From Terriglobia bacterium (lineage in GTDB: Bacteria > Acidobacteriota > Terriglobia > Bryobacterales > Bryobacteraceae): a stretch of 64,000 nucleotides of DNA. Position 1 is the first letter of the stretch. Every line of letters starts with the position of its first letter. The notes under the pieces are model-generated. The model was not told where the DNA came from and did no database searches. It worked only from the letters and a program-made list of their open reading frames with translations. A program made the translations under genes and the position numbers. The stretch lies in assembly GCA_020073305.1 (NCBI GenBank), contig JAIQFK010000008.1:186001-250000 (forward strand), in the 5' to 3' direction. Shown here piece by piece: positions 9,257 to 17,929 of the stretch.

Positions 9257-10486
9257 TTAGCGCAGGTCGAGCGCCATCAACGTACTGCGGTCCCGCACGT
9301 AAAGCCGGCTGCCCACCAGCGATGGGGCCGTCCAAGCATTGCTGTGCAACAGTTCCGCGCGCGAGACCACCTTCAGCCCTTGCGGCGTGAAATCCGCCAG
9401 AGCGAGGTTGCCGTCCTCATCCACCACAATAAACTTGCCGTCCGCGTACACGAAGCTGGCTTTCGCGAAACTGCGGTCCTGCCATGCGATCTTGCCGGTC
9501 TTCACGTCCACCGCGGTGAGCGGCGCCGGCCCGAAGTCGCCGCTCGACCCGTAGACCATGTCGCCCACCCGCACGGCCGTCGAAAAATGCACGCGCATCC
9601 GGTTGCTTTCCCAGATTTTCTCCGCCGTCGTCTTCCCGCCTGTGCGCGTGAGCCGGATTACGCAGCTGCCTCCGTTATAAGCCGAGGAGACGAACAGCAG
9701 ATGGTCTTCTCCCCACACCGGCGTGCTGATATTGAGACCCCAGTTCGTGCTGTGCGGGTAGGTCCAGAGCACCCAGCCGTTGCTCGGGTCGATCCCCACA
9801 ATCTCATCGGCCATCGGCGCCACAAGCTGGTCCTGGCCGTCCACCTGGATCAGGAGGGGTGAGGCCGGCGCATTTGTAAACTTTTGCACCGTCTTCCACG
9901 CCACGGCGCCGGTCTTCTGGTCGAACGCCATGAACGAGTGCCCTTCGCCGCCCACCTTCATGATCACCCAGCCCTTATACGGGATGGGGCTAGGCGCCCA
10001 CCCGCGATCGAAAACCGTGCCATGGATCTCGTGATCCAGATCGTGCGACCAGATCAATTTCCCGGTCTTCTTGTCCAGGCACACTAAATTCGCCAGGATG
10101 CCGATGGCGTAAACTCCGTTCTTGGTCACCAATGGCGTTGCGTGCGGCCCTGATCCGTTTTCCATCCCCATGCCCGGCCGAAACGCCGCGTCGTAGCGAT
10201 ACTCCCAGATCGTCTTGCCCGTGGATGCATCGGCCGCCAGCACGATCTCGTCGTTGCCCACTCGATACATCGTGTAGAGGACGTCGCCGGACACTGAGAC
10301 TTCCGAGTAACCGTCACCTAGCGGCCGGCTCCAGAGCTTCCTCGGTCCTGCGGCGGGCCAGGAACTGGCCAGGCCTTTGCTATCCGACTTGAAGTCGCCA
10401 TGCGGGCCGCCAAATTGCGGCCAATCGAGCGAAGCCGCCCCGCACGCGGCGGCAAGGCCAAGGAATACAACAGAGCAGCGCAGCAT
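9257..10486 (-). CDS. Exported PQQ-like beta-propeller protein
   Basis: About 409 residues from the ATG at 10486, which is preceded by a strong GGAGGTG ribosome site and opens a signal peptide (MLRCSVVFLGLAAACGAA); the frame stays open upstream but that part looks non-coding. The mature protein begins SLDWPQFGGPHGDFKS and shows seven or eight blade-like repeats (DASTGKTIWEYR, DKKTGKLIWSHD, DQKTGAVAWK, DVKTGKIAWQD). No PQQ or calcium ligands of alcohol dehydrogenases are seen, so a periplasmic binding or scaffold role is more likely than catalysis. It is a separate paralogue of the gene at 6078, located about 1.9 kb further along, beyond the two signalling genes. Confidence 0.85.
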   Translation of the reverse strand: MLRCSVVFLGLAAACGAASLDWPQFGGPHGDFKSDSKGLASSWPAAGPRKLWSRPLGDGYSEVSVSGDVLYTMYRVGNDEIVLAADASTGKTIWEYRYDAAFRPGMGMENGSGPHATPLVTKNGVYAIGILANLVCLDKKTGKLIWSHDLDHEIHGTVFDRGWAPSPIPYKGWVIMKVGGEGHSFMAFDQKTGAVAWKTVQKFTNAPASPLLIQVDGQDQLVAPMADEIVGIDPSNGWVLWTYPHSTNWGLNISTPVWGEDHLLFVSSAYNGGSCVIRLTRTGGKTTAEKIWESNRMRVHFSTAVRVGDMVYGSSGDFGPAPLTAVDVKTGKIAWQDRSFAKASFVYADGKFIVVDEDGNLALADFTPQGLKVVSRAELLHSNAWTAPSLVGSRLYVRDRSTLMALDLR

Positions 10487-10607
10487 CCACCCACCTCCGG
10501 GCAAACTGAGCTTATCAGCACGCGGTGTGCCAGCGGAAGTCCGCGCCTGCTGTTCGCTCCTGGGATCGCGCCGTGCTTTGGTCACCGCTCAGTATCTGGG
10601 GTTTGCT

Positions 10608-10636
10608 GAGCCGCGACCGCAGGAAGCGGAACGGCC
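10608..10636. repeat. Short intergenic repeat, AGCCGCGACC family, copy 2
   Basis: GAGCCGCGACCGCAGGAAGC followed by GGAACGGCC, ending one base before the stop codon of the minus-strand MFS gene (10638). It matches copies at 9221, 12006 and 38026 over the core AGCCGCGACC and GAAGCGG. Position at a gene 3' end fits a role in transcript ends; that is inference. Confidence 0.6.
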
Positions 10637-10637
10637 A

Positions 10638-11882
10638 CTAGTCTCTGGATTTGTGCCCCCCGTGCGCCTTCGCCGGCTCCAGGTTCGGCAGGAATGCCGT
10701 GAGCAGGCCGATGACGGGCAGAAACGCGCACACCCGGTAGACGAACTCGATGCTCGTGCGGTCCGCCAGGTTTCCCATGAGTGCCGCGCCGATGCCGGCC
10801 ATCCCGAATGCCAGTCCAAAAAACATACCGGAGATCGTACCCACCTTGCCGGGAACCAGATCCTGCGCATAAACCAGGATGGCCGAGAACGCTGAGGCCA
10901 ACACCAGGCCGATGATGACGGTCAAAATCGCGGTCCAGAACAGGTTGGCGTAGGGCAATATCATGGTGAATGGAAGAACGCCCAGGATCGAGCACCAGAT
11001 CACCGGCTTGCGCCCGATGCGGTCGCCCACCGGCCCGCCAATGATCGTCCCCGCTGCCACAGCGCCCAGGAACACGAACAGATAGATCTGCGCCGTGCGC
11101 ACCGAGACGTGAAACCGGCTCATCAGAAAAAACGTGTAGTAGCTGACCAGGCTCGCCAGGTAGAAGTACTTGGAAAAAACCAGCGCGATAAGAACCGCGA
11201 GAGCGATCACCACTTTCTTCCGGGGCAGCCGCGCGTGATGCTCCTGATGCAGTGCCGGTGACTTCGCCGCGGCCGCCCGCCGCGCTTTGTACCAGGAGCC
11301 CACGCGCACAAGCACCACAATCGCCACCAGGGCCGCGAGGGAAAACCACGCGATGCTGCGTTGCCCCACCGGAACTACGATGAACGCCGCCAGCAAAGGC
11401 CCGAGCGAAGACCCCGCGTTTCCGCCGACCTGAAACAGCGACTGTGCCAGGCCGTGTTGTCCGCCCGATGCCATGCGCGCCACCCGCGACGATTCCGGAT
11501 GGAAGACCGCGGATCCCATGCCGATGAGCGCCACCGCGAGCAGAATCATGCCAAAGCTCGGCGCCATCGCCAGCAGGAAGAGGCCCACCAGCGTAAATCC
11601 CATTCCTGCCGACAAGGAGTACGGTGTCGGGCGATGATCCGTGTACAACCCCACCACCGGCTGCAGGAGTGATGCCGTCAATTGCGATGTCAACGTGATC
11701 AGCCCGATCTGCCCGAAATCGAGCCGGTAGGAAGCCTTCAGGATCGGATACACCGCAGGCACGACCGACTGCATCATGTCGTTCAGGAAGTGGCAGAAAC
11801 TGATCGCCCCCAGGACCCTCAAGGCAGCGCCGGCCGTGCGCTCCCGCACTGCGCTAGCCAGCATACTGGTTTGTGTAGACAC
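10638..11882 (-). CDS. MFS exporter of the fosmidomycin-resistance (Fsr) family
   Basis: A 414-residue major facilitator with about twelve hydrophobic segments. The Fsr-like signature is visible at the N terminus (ISFCHFLNDMMQSVVPAVYP) and after the first half (GSAVFHPESSRVARMASGG), the HPE motif being typical of Fsr and related exporters. The central cytoplasmic loop (about 190-215) is basic. Fosmidomycin inhibits the MEP isoprenoid pathway, and ispH of that pathway lies 11 kb away, but a link is speculative. The start is GTG at 11882 with a weak AAGAAG site; an ATG at 11864 is the alternative. A palindromic repeat sits just upstream. Confidence 0.85.
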   Translation of the reverse strand: MSTQTSMLASAVRERTAGAALRVLGAISFCHFLNDMMQSVVPAVYPILKASYRLDFGQIGLITLTSQLTASLLQPVVGLYTDHRPTPYSLSAGMGFTLVGLFLLAMAPSFGMILLAVALIGMGSAVFHPESSRVARMASGGQHGLAQSLFQVGGNAGSSLGPLLAAFIVVPVGQRSIAWFSLAALVAIVVLVRVGSWYKARRAAAAKSPALHQEHHARLPRKKVVIALAVLIALVFSKYFYLASLVSYYTFFLMSRFHVSVRTAQIYLFVFLGAVAAGTIIGGPVGDRIGRKPVIWCSILGVLPFTMILPYANLFWTAILTVIIGLVLASAFSAILVYAQDLVPGKVGTISGMFFGLAFGMAGIGAALMGNLADRTSIEFVYRVCAFLPVIGLLTAFLPNLEPAKAHGGHKSRD

Positions 11883-11907
11883 TTCTTTTTAGTGTAGCTG
11901 GAAGTGT

Positions 11908-11998
11908 GAAATGGGGACAGACCACTGCGTCCCAGACGCAGCGCATAACAGCCTTTTGCGACCCCCGCTCCGTGGACGCAGCGGTCTGTCCCCATTTC
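11908..11998. repeat. REP-like palindromic element A (GGGGACAGACC type)
   Basis: Inverted repeat with 25-nt arms (11908-11932 and 11974-11998; 24 of 25 positions complementary) around a 41-nt centre. Arm core: GAAATGGGGACAGACC. Element B at 13419-13511 has the same build, including a 41-nt centre that aligns without gaps. The pair brackets the aminotransferase gene at 12097. The arm sequence resembles palindromes that RAYT (REP-associated tyrosine) transposases mobilise; no such gene is in the window. Confidence 0.8.
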
Positions 11999-12005
11999 GA
12001 CACCC

Positions 12006-12028
12006 AGCCGCGACCAAAGGGAGCGGGG
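12006..12028. repeat. Short intergenic repeat, AGCCGCGACC family, copy 3
   Basis: AGCCGCGACCAAAGGGAGCG plus GGG, starting 8 nt after palindromic element A. Unlike the other three copies it lies between two divergent gene starts rather than at a gene 3' end. Confidence 0.5.
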
Positions 12029-12096
12029 TTTTCATCCACGCTGTAGAGCGGTAGAATGCAACTCGGGTGGGGTATTCCAAAAAAGGAGCCGTCATC

Positions 12097-13416
12097 ATGA
12101 ATCGACGAACATTTCTCGCGGGAGCCGCGGTCGCCGCTGGCGCGGCCGGCAACACTTCCAGACTCGCGGTCGAAGGCGGAACACCGGTCCGCGAAACGCC
12201 GCTCAAAGCCGATTTCTTCGGCACCCAATACTATGGCGAAGAAGAAACGCGCGAGCTGAACGACGTGGTTCGTACCCGCCGCCCCTTCCGCTGGTATGGC
12301 CCCGGCAGCGAGCCGCCCATGAAAGTCGCAACCTTCGAGAAGGAACTGGCGCAGCGCATGAAGACGCGCTACGCGCTGGGCGTGACGTCGGGCTCGGCTG
12401 CGCTCCAAACCGCGGTCGCCGCGCTTGGCATCGGTCCCGGCGATGAAGTGATTCTTCCCGCCTGGACCTGGCATTCGTGCTACGAAGCCATCGTGCTCGC
12501 CGGCGCGCTGCCCGTGTTCGCCGAGATCGACGAGTCCTTCAACATCGACCCGAACGATATCGAAAGCAAAATCACGCCGCAGACGAAGTTGATCATGGCG
12601 GTTCATTTGCAAGGCAACCCGGCGGATCTCGATCGCGTTCTCGATATCGCCAGACGCCATCACATCCGCGTGCTGGAGGATTGCGCGCAATCCGTGGGCG
12701 CCAGCTACAAGGGCCGGCCCGTGGGCTCGCTCGCCGATATCGGCATTTACAGCCTGCAGCTCAACAAAACCATCACGTCCGGCGAGGGTGGCGCGGTGGT
12801 TACCAACGACCCGCTGCTTTTCGAGCGCGCCAGCCGCTATCACGACCTGGGCAGCCTGCGCCCCTTGCATGAAAAAGTGGTGGGCGGCGCCAAGGGCGAC
12901 ACCTTCGTGGGCGGCCAGTTCCGTATGAGCGAATTCACCGGCGGCGTGCTCGTCGCGCAGTTGCGCAAGCTCGACCGCATCGTCGCCGACGTGCGCGCCA
13001 ACGCGCGGCGCGTCTACGACGGCATCCATGACCTGCCCGGCATCAAGCTGCGCCACTTGCCCGATCCGGCGGGCGAACTCGGCTCAGCCATCTTCCTGGG
13101 TTTCGCCACCAAGGAGAAGTGCGAACATTTCCGCGCCGCCATGAAAGCCGAGAACGTTCCCGTCGATCATCCCGGCGGCTCGGCCATCCTGCCCATTCAA
13201 CCCTACATCGAGCACAAGCGCACCGTGCATCCCGCCTGGCCGTCGTTCACCTCCGAGCGCGGCCGGTCGATTCAATACGGCGCCGCCTGCTGTCCGCGAA
13301 CGCTTGATATTCTCAGCCGCTTCGCCGGCCCGTCGTTAGATCCCAAGTACACCGAGCGCGAGACAACAGACATCGTAGCGGCGATAAAGAAAGTGTATCC
13401 GCAGATTTCGGCCTAG
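12097..13416 (+). CDS. DegT/DnrJ/EryC1/StrS-type PLP aminotransferase with Tat-type leader
   Basis: A 439-residue protein from the ATG at 12097, preceded by AAAGGAG at good spacing. The N terminus is a twin-arginine type leader (MNRRTFLAGAAVAAGAA). The enzyme part has the family features: substrate loop SGSAALQTAV (98-107), Asp195 in VLEDCAQSVGA that contacts the pyridine nitrogen of PLP, and Lys224 in LNKTITSGEGG that forms the Schiff base. Family members make amino sugars or act on related keto-sugars. A folded PLP enzyme exported by Tat would be unusual but similar annotations occur in Acidobacteria and Planctomycetes. No sugar-nucleotide genes are adjacent. The gene is flanked on both sides by copies of one palindromic element. 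Confidence 0.85.
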   Translation: MNRRTFLAGAAVAAGAAGNTSRLAVEGGTPVRETPLKADFFGTQYYGEEETRELNDVVRTRRPFRWYGPGSEPPMKVATFEKELAQRMKTRYALGVTSGSAALQTAVAALGIGPGDEVILPAWTWHSCYEAIVLAGALPVFAEIDESFNIDPNDIESKITPQTKLIMAVHLQGNPADLDRVLDIARRHHIRVLEDCAQSVGASYKGRPVGSLADIGIYSLQLNKTITSGEGGAVVTNDPLLFERASRYHDLGSLRPLHEKVVGGAKGDTFVGGQFRMSEFTGGVLVAQLRKLDRIVADVRANARRVYDGIHDLPGIKLRHLPDPAGELGSAIFLGFATKEKCEHFRAAMKAENVPVDHPGGSAILPIQPYIEHKRTVHPAWPSFTSERGRSIQYGAACCPRTLDILSRFAGPSLDPKYTERETTDIVAAIKKVYPQISA

Positions 13417-13418
13417 CC

Positions 13419-13511
13419 CGAAATGGGGACGGACACCCGCGTCCCCAACACAGCCCGTCGCAAACTTCTCGAACATCCTCACCGTGGACGCTGGTGTCCG
13501 TCCCCGTTTCG
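13419..13511. repeat. REP-like palindromic element B (GGGGACGGACACC type)
   Basis: Inverted repeat with 26-nt arms (13419-13444 and 13486-13511; 24 of 26 complementary) around a 41-nt centre, beginning 3 nt after the aminotransferase stop. Arm core: CGAAATGGGGACGGACACC. It is homologous to element A and in the same orientation. Being directly after a stop codon it may also act as a terminator or mRNA 3' stem. Confidence 0.8.
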
Positions 13512-13670
13512 CCCGTACATACGCCGAGTGGCAAATGCGGCAATGAGCGTGGCCACTCCAACGCCCACCGACCAAGTTACATCGGATGTCACATTCACGA
13601 CACCTTTGTGGGCAGCAAGCGCTGGCCAAATCATACAGGAAAGATATACCAGCCAGGCGCATCGATCCAC
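13479..13670 (-). CDS. Possible small membrane protein
   Basis: An open frame of 63 codons from a GTG at 13670. It has two hydrophobic stretches (WLVYLSCMIWPALAA and WSVGVGVATLIAAFA) and a basic tail. It follows the small membrane protein gene at 13692 by 21 nt on the same strand. No clear ribosome site is seen and its last 10 codons run into palindromic element B, so the natural end may have been altered by that element. It is reported because the composition is membrane-protein-like and nothing else explains 13512-13691; it could be spurious. Confidence 0.28.
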   Translation of the reverse strand: MDRCAWLVYLSCMIWPALAAHKGVVNVTSDVTWSVGVGVATLIAAFATRRMYGRNGDGHQRPR

Positions 13671-13691
13671 GGCGGACAGACGCGCAGCGCC

Positions 13692-14012
13692 CTAATAGAA
13701 CGCTACTAAGCAACCTACAGCGTAGAAGGCCAGCAAGAGACCTGCGACTCCCGTCGAGACGGTTAGGCCAGGATTAGTCGGAGCCTTGTGGGTCACTAGC
13801 ACGAGCAGTGAGTTGATAACACCAAAAATCAGGAGACCAGGAAGCCACCTCAGCCAGCGATGAACAGTCACGTACAGAACGATCGTGAAAACTCCGACGA
13901 TAAGCAACCCAACCCATCGCGAAAAGTCAAACGAAATGCGGAAAAGCAAGAGTGCGGCAATAATCCCTGTCAACACCAGAAGAAACTTGCCCGCGAACTG
14001 AAGCGCTCGCAT
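13692..14012 (-). CDS. Small four-helix membrane protein, unknown function
   Basis: A 106-residue hydrophobic protein starting at the ATG at 14012, with GGAGGG just upstream; the frame stays open further but the extra residues are compositionally odd. It contains about three to four membrane helices (FLLVLTGIIAALLLF, WVGLLIVGVFTIVLYV, WLPGLLIFGVINSLLVLV, GVAGLLLAFYAVGCLVAFY). It lies 32 nt after hpnD on the same strand, so it may be the last gene of the hopanoid operon, but no recognised hopanoid protein looks like this. Confidence 0.55.
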   Translation of the reverse strand: MRALQFAGKFLLVLTGIIAALLLFRISFDFSRWVGLLIVGVFTIVLYVTVHRWLRWLPGLLIFGVINSLLVLVTHKAPTNPGLTVSTGVAGLLLAFYAVGCLVAFY

Positions 14013-14044
14013 CACCCTCCGCCGACCTTCCCGTTTCGCCCCCT

Positions 14045-14875
14045 TCAGCCCCCCGCCCACGCCCTCACCACAATCCACGCCTTCTCCGCCGCCGGCAACG
14101 ACACCCGTCGGGTAACATCGAACCCGCCCTCCACAATCCGCTCCAGCAGCCGCGAATAGATTCCGATCAGTGCCCGCAACGCCGGCCGGCTGCGCTTATG
14201 CACCAGGCCAACCAGAGGCTGCGACTCACGATAAAACCCACGCGCCCGTTCCGCCTCAAATGCCATCATCCGCCGGAATGCCTCCGACGGCGCCCCTGTG
14301 CATAGCTCATTCACCCCGAACCGCTCCAAATCCTCCGCCGGCAAATACACCCGCCCACGTCCCGCGTCCTCGCAGATATCCCGCAGGATATTCGTCAACT
14401 GAAACGCCACTCCGCACTTCTCCGCCAGCGGCAGGGCATCCGCCGAATCGAATCCAAACACGTGAATGGTCGAGAGCCCGACCACCGACGCCACCTGGTA
14501 GCAGTACTTGTACAGCTCCTCGAACGTCGCCACCCGTCGCGGCCTGAGGTCCGACATCACGCCCTCGATCATCTGAAAAAAGTACTCGTGCGGGATGCGG
14601 TATCGCTGAACGGTGTCGTAGAACGCGGGCCACGCCGGGTAGGAATCAAACTTGCCGCCCAGCGCATCCACCAGCGCGCAGCGCCAGCGTTCCAGCGGTT
14701 CCTGCGACGCGCCCGGCTCATCGCTCAGGTCGTCGCAATAGCGCATGAACGCGTAGATGGCGCACATGGCGTTGCGCTGCTCGCGAGGCAGCAGCACGAA
14801 AGAGTAGTAGAAATTCCTCGCGCGCCGGCGGGCGACCGCACGGCAAAAGTCGTACGATTCGCCTAGCGTCGCCAT
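14045..14875 (-). CDS. hpnD: Presqualene diphosphate synthase HpnD
   Basis: A 276-residue squalene/phytoene synthase family enzyme. It has the two Asp-rich metal motifs, YCDDLSDE (about 45-52) and the NILRDICED region with GRVYLP following, and opens SYDFCRAVARRRARNFYYSF. Length and motifs match HpnD, which joins two farnesyl diphosphates to presqualene diphosphate; HpnC then converts that to hydroxysqualene. The ATG at 14875 shares one base with the hpnC stop (TGATG), which fixes the start despite a longer open frame. Assignment as HpnD rather than HpnC or a phytoene synthase rests on the motif pattern and on being paired with HpnC in a hopanoid locus. Confidence 0.9.
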   Translation of the reverse strand: MATLGESYDFCRAVARRRARNFYYSFVLLPREQRNAMCAIYAFMRYCDDLSDEPGASQEPLERWRCALVDALGGKFDSYPAWPAFYDTVQRYRIPHEYFFQMIEGVMSDLRPRRVATFEELYKYCYQVASVVGLSTIHVFGFDSADALPLAEKCGVAFQLTNILRDICEDAGRGRVYLPAEDLERFGVNELCTGAPSEAFRRMMAFEAERARGFYRESQPLVGLVHKRSRPALRALIGIYSRLLERIVEGGFDVTRRVSLPAAEKAWIVVRAWAGG

Positions 14876-15792
14876 CACGCCGCCCGGGATAGCGCCACGC
14901 GCGCCAGCGTGCCCAGCAGCAGCCACACGCGCTCGGTTTTCGAAATCGAGGGCCGCCGCGCCAGCACATCGTAATTCTGCGCTTCGATCTTCTCCAGCAC
15001 GCGCATCCCGCCGCGGCTGAACAGCTCGATGTCCACCGCCAGCCGCCGGTCCACCATCCCGACTAGTGGCAGTCCTTCGAGGAACAACTCGCGCGCCCGC
15101 TGAACCACGTCGCGCATAGCGGCACGAAAGCCCGGCCCGGCCCGGCGCGCCGCAATGTCTTCCACCGATGACCCGTTCCGCTCCAGCACATCCAGCGGCA
15201 TGTAAACGCGATCCTTCTCCCAATCCACCGTCACATCCTGCCAGAAATTGGCAAGCTGCAGCGCGGTACAAGTCGCATCCGACAACCGTTGCCGCTCCGC
15301 ATCCGAGTAACCGCACAAATACAGCACCAGCCGACCCACGGGATTCGCCGAGCCGCGGCAATAGCCGAACAGCTCCTCCCAATTCCGGTAGCGCGTCACC
15401 GTCTGGTCCTGCACGAAGGCGCCAATCAGATCATCGAACGGCTGTTGCGGAATGGAGTACCGCTGAACGGTGCCTTGCAGGGCCACGAACACCGGGTGAG
15501 TCGCACGGCCGCCGTACATGGCCTGCAAACCCTCGCGCCACCACGCCAGCAGGCGCAGGCTCTCCGCTGTATCGCCCAGCTCGTCGCCCAAATCGTCGGC
15601 CCAGCGGCAGTAAGAGTAGACGTTATAAAAATCCTGGTGCAGGCGTTTGGGCAACAGCCAGCTCACCACGTGGAAATTTTCGTAGTGGCGCGTAGCCAGC
15701 CAGCGGGTGTAGCTCAGAGCTTCGGGAAGGGTCGGACGCGCGGCCATCGCCGCCGGATCGCGGACGAAATCCTTGGGGGCGAGCGGCACCAC
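14875..15792 (-). CDS. hpnC: Hydroxysqualene synthase HpnC
   Basis: A 305-residue member of the squalene/phytoene synthase family. The first metal motif is WADDLGDELGD and the second is NFWQDVTVDWEKDRVYMP, the HpnC-typical form. HpnC converts presqualene diphosphate made by HpnD into hydroxysqualene, which the flavoenzyme HpnE reduces to squalene. The GTG at 15792 begins 2 nt before the preceding gene's stop region (15795); an ATG at 15747 is an alternative start. Its stop overlaps hpnD by one base. hpnE is not found in this window. Confidence 0.9.
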   Translation of the reverse strand: MVPLAPKDFVRDPAAMAARPTLPEALSYTRWLATRHYENFHVVSWLLPKRLHQDFYNVYSYCRWADDLGDELGDTAESLRLLAWWREGLQAMYGGRATHPVFVALQGTVQRYSIPQQPFDDLIGAFVQDQTVTRYRNWEELFGYCRGSANPVGRLVLYLCGYSDAERQRLSDATCTALQLANFWQDVTVDWEKDRVYMPLDVLERNGSSVEDIAARRAGPGFRAAMRDVVQRARELFLEGLPLVGMVDRRLAVDIELFSRGGMRVLEKIEAQNYDVLARRPSISKTERVWLLLGTLARVALSRAA

Positions 15793-15794
15793 TC

Positions 15795-16835
15795 TTACGG
15801 GAAGATGGCCGTCTTCAAGTGGCCGTTGTGGCTCATCAGATGGCGCATCACTTCCAGCAGGTTGGTGAGCGGCTCCTCACGATTCACGAAATCGCGCGCG
15901 CTGATATCGCCGTTGCAGATGATGTCGAGCGCTTTGCGAATGTGCGACGGCGTGTGATGGAAGCTGGCTTTGCAGGTGATCTCGGAATAGTGGAGCAGGG
16001 AAGTGTCCAGGCTCACCTTGCTCTCATTGGGGCAGCCGCCGAAGAAATTGACCGTCCCGCCGCGCCGCACCATGTCCACCGCCCAATGCCAAGTCTCGGG
16101 ATTGCCGACGGCTTCAATGGCCACATCCACTCCGCGGCCTTTGGTCAGCCTGCGAACCTGCTCGGCCGGACGCGATACGTGTTCGGTCGAGATCAGCTCG
16201 TCGGCCCCGGCGGCCTGTGCACGCTCAAGCTGTGTCTTTCTGCGTCCAATCGCGATGACGCGCGCGCCGTATAGCTTGGCCAGCCGCACAAACATCAGCC
16301 CGATGGGTCCCAGGCCGATGATTCCCAGCGTGTCGCCGGCGCGAATTCCCGTTTCCTCGAGACCGCGCAGCACGCACGCCAGCGGTTCTACCAGCGCGGC
16401 GTCCTGATAGGACACTTCCGCCGGGATTTCATAAGTGTTACGTTCCACGATGCGCGACGGAATCCGAATGTACTCCGCATACGCGCCGTTGTTAAACAGC
16501 AAGTCCTCGCAAAGGTTTTCAAGGCCGCGGCGGCAGAAGTAACACTCGTTGCAGGGGGCCGAATTGGCCGCGACCACACGCTGGCCGGCCGCGAATGCGG
16601 TTACGTCAGCCCCTACTCTCACAACATCGCCGGCCAGTTCGTGGCCGAATACGGCTGGGGGAACGATCATGCGGGCGTGGTATCCGCGCCGAAAAACTTT
16701 GACATCCGTGCCGCACGTCAAAGCAACTTTGACGCGAACCAGAATGTCGCCTTTCTCGATATTCGGAACAGCCACGGGCTCTACCTGTAAATGTTCTTTG
16801 CCGTAGAGCACGGCAGCCATCATTTCGGTTTTCAC
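15795..16835 (-). CDS. Zinc-type medium-chain dehydrogenase (polyol/threonine dehydrogenase-like), hopanoid operon
   Basis: A 346-residue medium-chain dehydrogenase. Catalytic zinc ligands are suggested by CGTDVKVF and GHELAGDVV; the structural zinc lobe is CNECYFCRRGLENLC; the NAD(P) site is IIGLGPIGLM followed by Arg-rich GRRKTQ, which may favour NADP. Such enzymes interconvert polyols and aldoses or ketoses. The GTG start overlaps the stop of the next upstream MDR gene (GTGA), and hpnC starts 2 nt after its end, so it is firmly embedded in the hopanoid operon. Function there is not established; reduction of ribosylhopane is a candidate (see findings). ATG at 16823 is an alternative start. 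Confidence 0.88.
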   Translation of the reverse strand: MKTEMMAAVLYGKEHLQVEPVAVPNIEKGDILVRVKVALTCGTDVKVFRRGYHARMIVPPAVFGHELAGDVVRVGADVTAFAAGQRVVAANSAPCNECYFCRRGLENLCEDLLFNNGAYAEYIRIPSRIVERNTYEIPAEVSYQDAALVEPLACVLRGLEETGIRAGDTLGIIGLGPIGLMFVRLAKLYGARVIAIGRRKTQLERAQAAGADELISTEHVSRPAEQVRRLTKGRGVDVAIEAVGNPETWHWAVDMVRRGGTVNFFGGCPNESKVSLDTSLLHYSEITCKASFHHTPSHIRKALDIICNGDISARDFVNREEPLTNLLEVMRHLMSHNGHLKTAIFP

Positions 16836-17929
16836 TCAGTCCACCTCTGTGGCTTAAGAATAATTTTCAATGATTGGGAGTCAGGATGCAACGCTAAATC
16901 AAAGGCTGAACTTATCTTAGCCAGGGGAAGCTGGTGGGAAACAAGCAGATCCACCGGCAGCTCGCCGGAGAACACCAGCTCCGCGGATTGTTTCTGTAAA
17001 TCGACCGAAGCACTATAGGAGCCAAAGATGATGCGCTCGCCGACGCAAATTGAGGCGCCGGAAAGATCGATGCGCTCGGCATCGGAAGTTTGCGCGAACA
17101 GCAGAATACGCGCGCCCGCGCGTGACCAGCGCACCGCATTTTCCACAATGCCTTTGACCGATGCGGCCACAATCACCAGATCGGCGCCGCGGCCCTCGGT
17201 GAGCGATCCGACTGCTCCGGCTACATCGCCCGAGTGCGGATCCAACGACTGCTCCGCGCCGCAGCGCAGCGAAAGCTCACGGCGGCTGGGAATCATGTCG
17301 GTCGTCACCACGCGCGCGCCCGCGCGGCGTGCCAGCATGGTCATCAGCAGCCCGATCGGCCCCTGGCCCAGCACCAGCGCCACTTCGCCCGCTTCCGGCG
17401 CGCATTGCACTACCGCCTTCAGGCACGTGTTCACCGGCTCGACAAACGACGCGCGCTCGAACGAAATCCCGCTGGGAATCTTTTCCACGCCACGCTCGAC
17501 GATCCAGTCCATCACCCGAACGTATTGTGAGAATCCGCCGCCCGCCGGTTCGAAACCCGCCGTCACGCCAACTTTCTTGTACACGGGACACTGCGCGTAG
17601 AGCTTCTTGCGGCAATAGAAGCACGCGCCGCACGGGATGTGATGGAACACCACCACGCGGTCGCCGGCCTTGAAGTTGCGCACGCCGCGGCCCACACGCG
17701 CCACCACGCCGGCCGTCTCGTGTCCGAATATTCGCGGCGGAGCCAGCAGGTTGTACTCGATCTTCTTGAGATCCGTGTGGCAGACCCCGCAGGCTTCCAC
17801 GCGCACCAGTAACTCGCCCATACCGATTTCTGGCGTAGGTACCTGTTCCACGGCAACCACGCTGTCGCCCTTATAGACGGCGGCGTGCATGGTCGCGGGA
17901 ATCGCCATGTCAAAATCGGCAGTCGGCAA
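16832..17929 (-). CDS. Zinc-type medium-chain alcohol dehydrogenase, directly after hpnG
   Basis: A 365-residue medium-chain dehydrogenase with CGVCHTDLKK and GHETAGVV (catalytic zinc), CGACFYCRKKLYAQC (structural zinc) and LVLGQGPIGLLM (cofactor site; one glycine position is Gln). The TTG at 17929 is chosen because AGGAG sits 6 nt upstream; it makes the gene overlap hpnG by 20 nt. An ATG at 17908 would avoid the overlap but lacks a ribosome site. It overlaps the following MDR gene by 4 nt. The two MDRs are clearly paralogues but not close, so they may catalyse successive or opposite steps, or form a heteromer. Confidence 0.88.
   Translation of the reverse strand: MPTADFDMAIPATMHAAVYKGDSVVAVEQVPTPEIGMGELLVRVEACGVCHTDLKKIEYNLLAPPRIFGHETAGVVARVGRGVRNFKAGDRVVVFHHIPCGACFYCRKKLYAQCPVYKKVGVTAGFEPAGGGFSQYVRVMDWIVERGVEKIPSGISFERASFVEPVNTCLKAVVQCAPEAGEVALVLGQGPIGLLMTMLARRAGARVVTTDMIPSRRELSLRCGAEQSLDPHSGDVAGAVGSLTEGRGADLVIVAASVKGIVENAVRWSRAGARILLFAQTSDAERIDLSGASICVGERIIFGSYSASVDLQKQSAELVFSGELPVDLLVSHQLPLAKISSAFDLALHPDSQSLKIILKPQRWTE

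Noticed and set aside
11854-13056. Open frame of 400 codons antisense to the aminotransferase
   Set aside because: It spans palindromic element A and the true gene; the plus-strand protein has a full PLP enzyme motif set.
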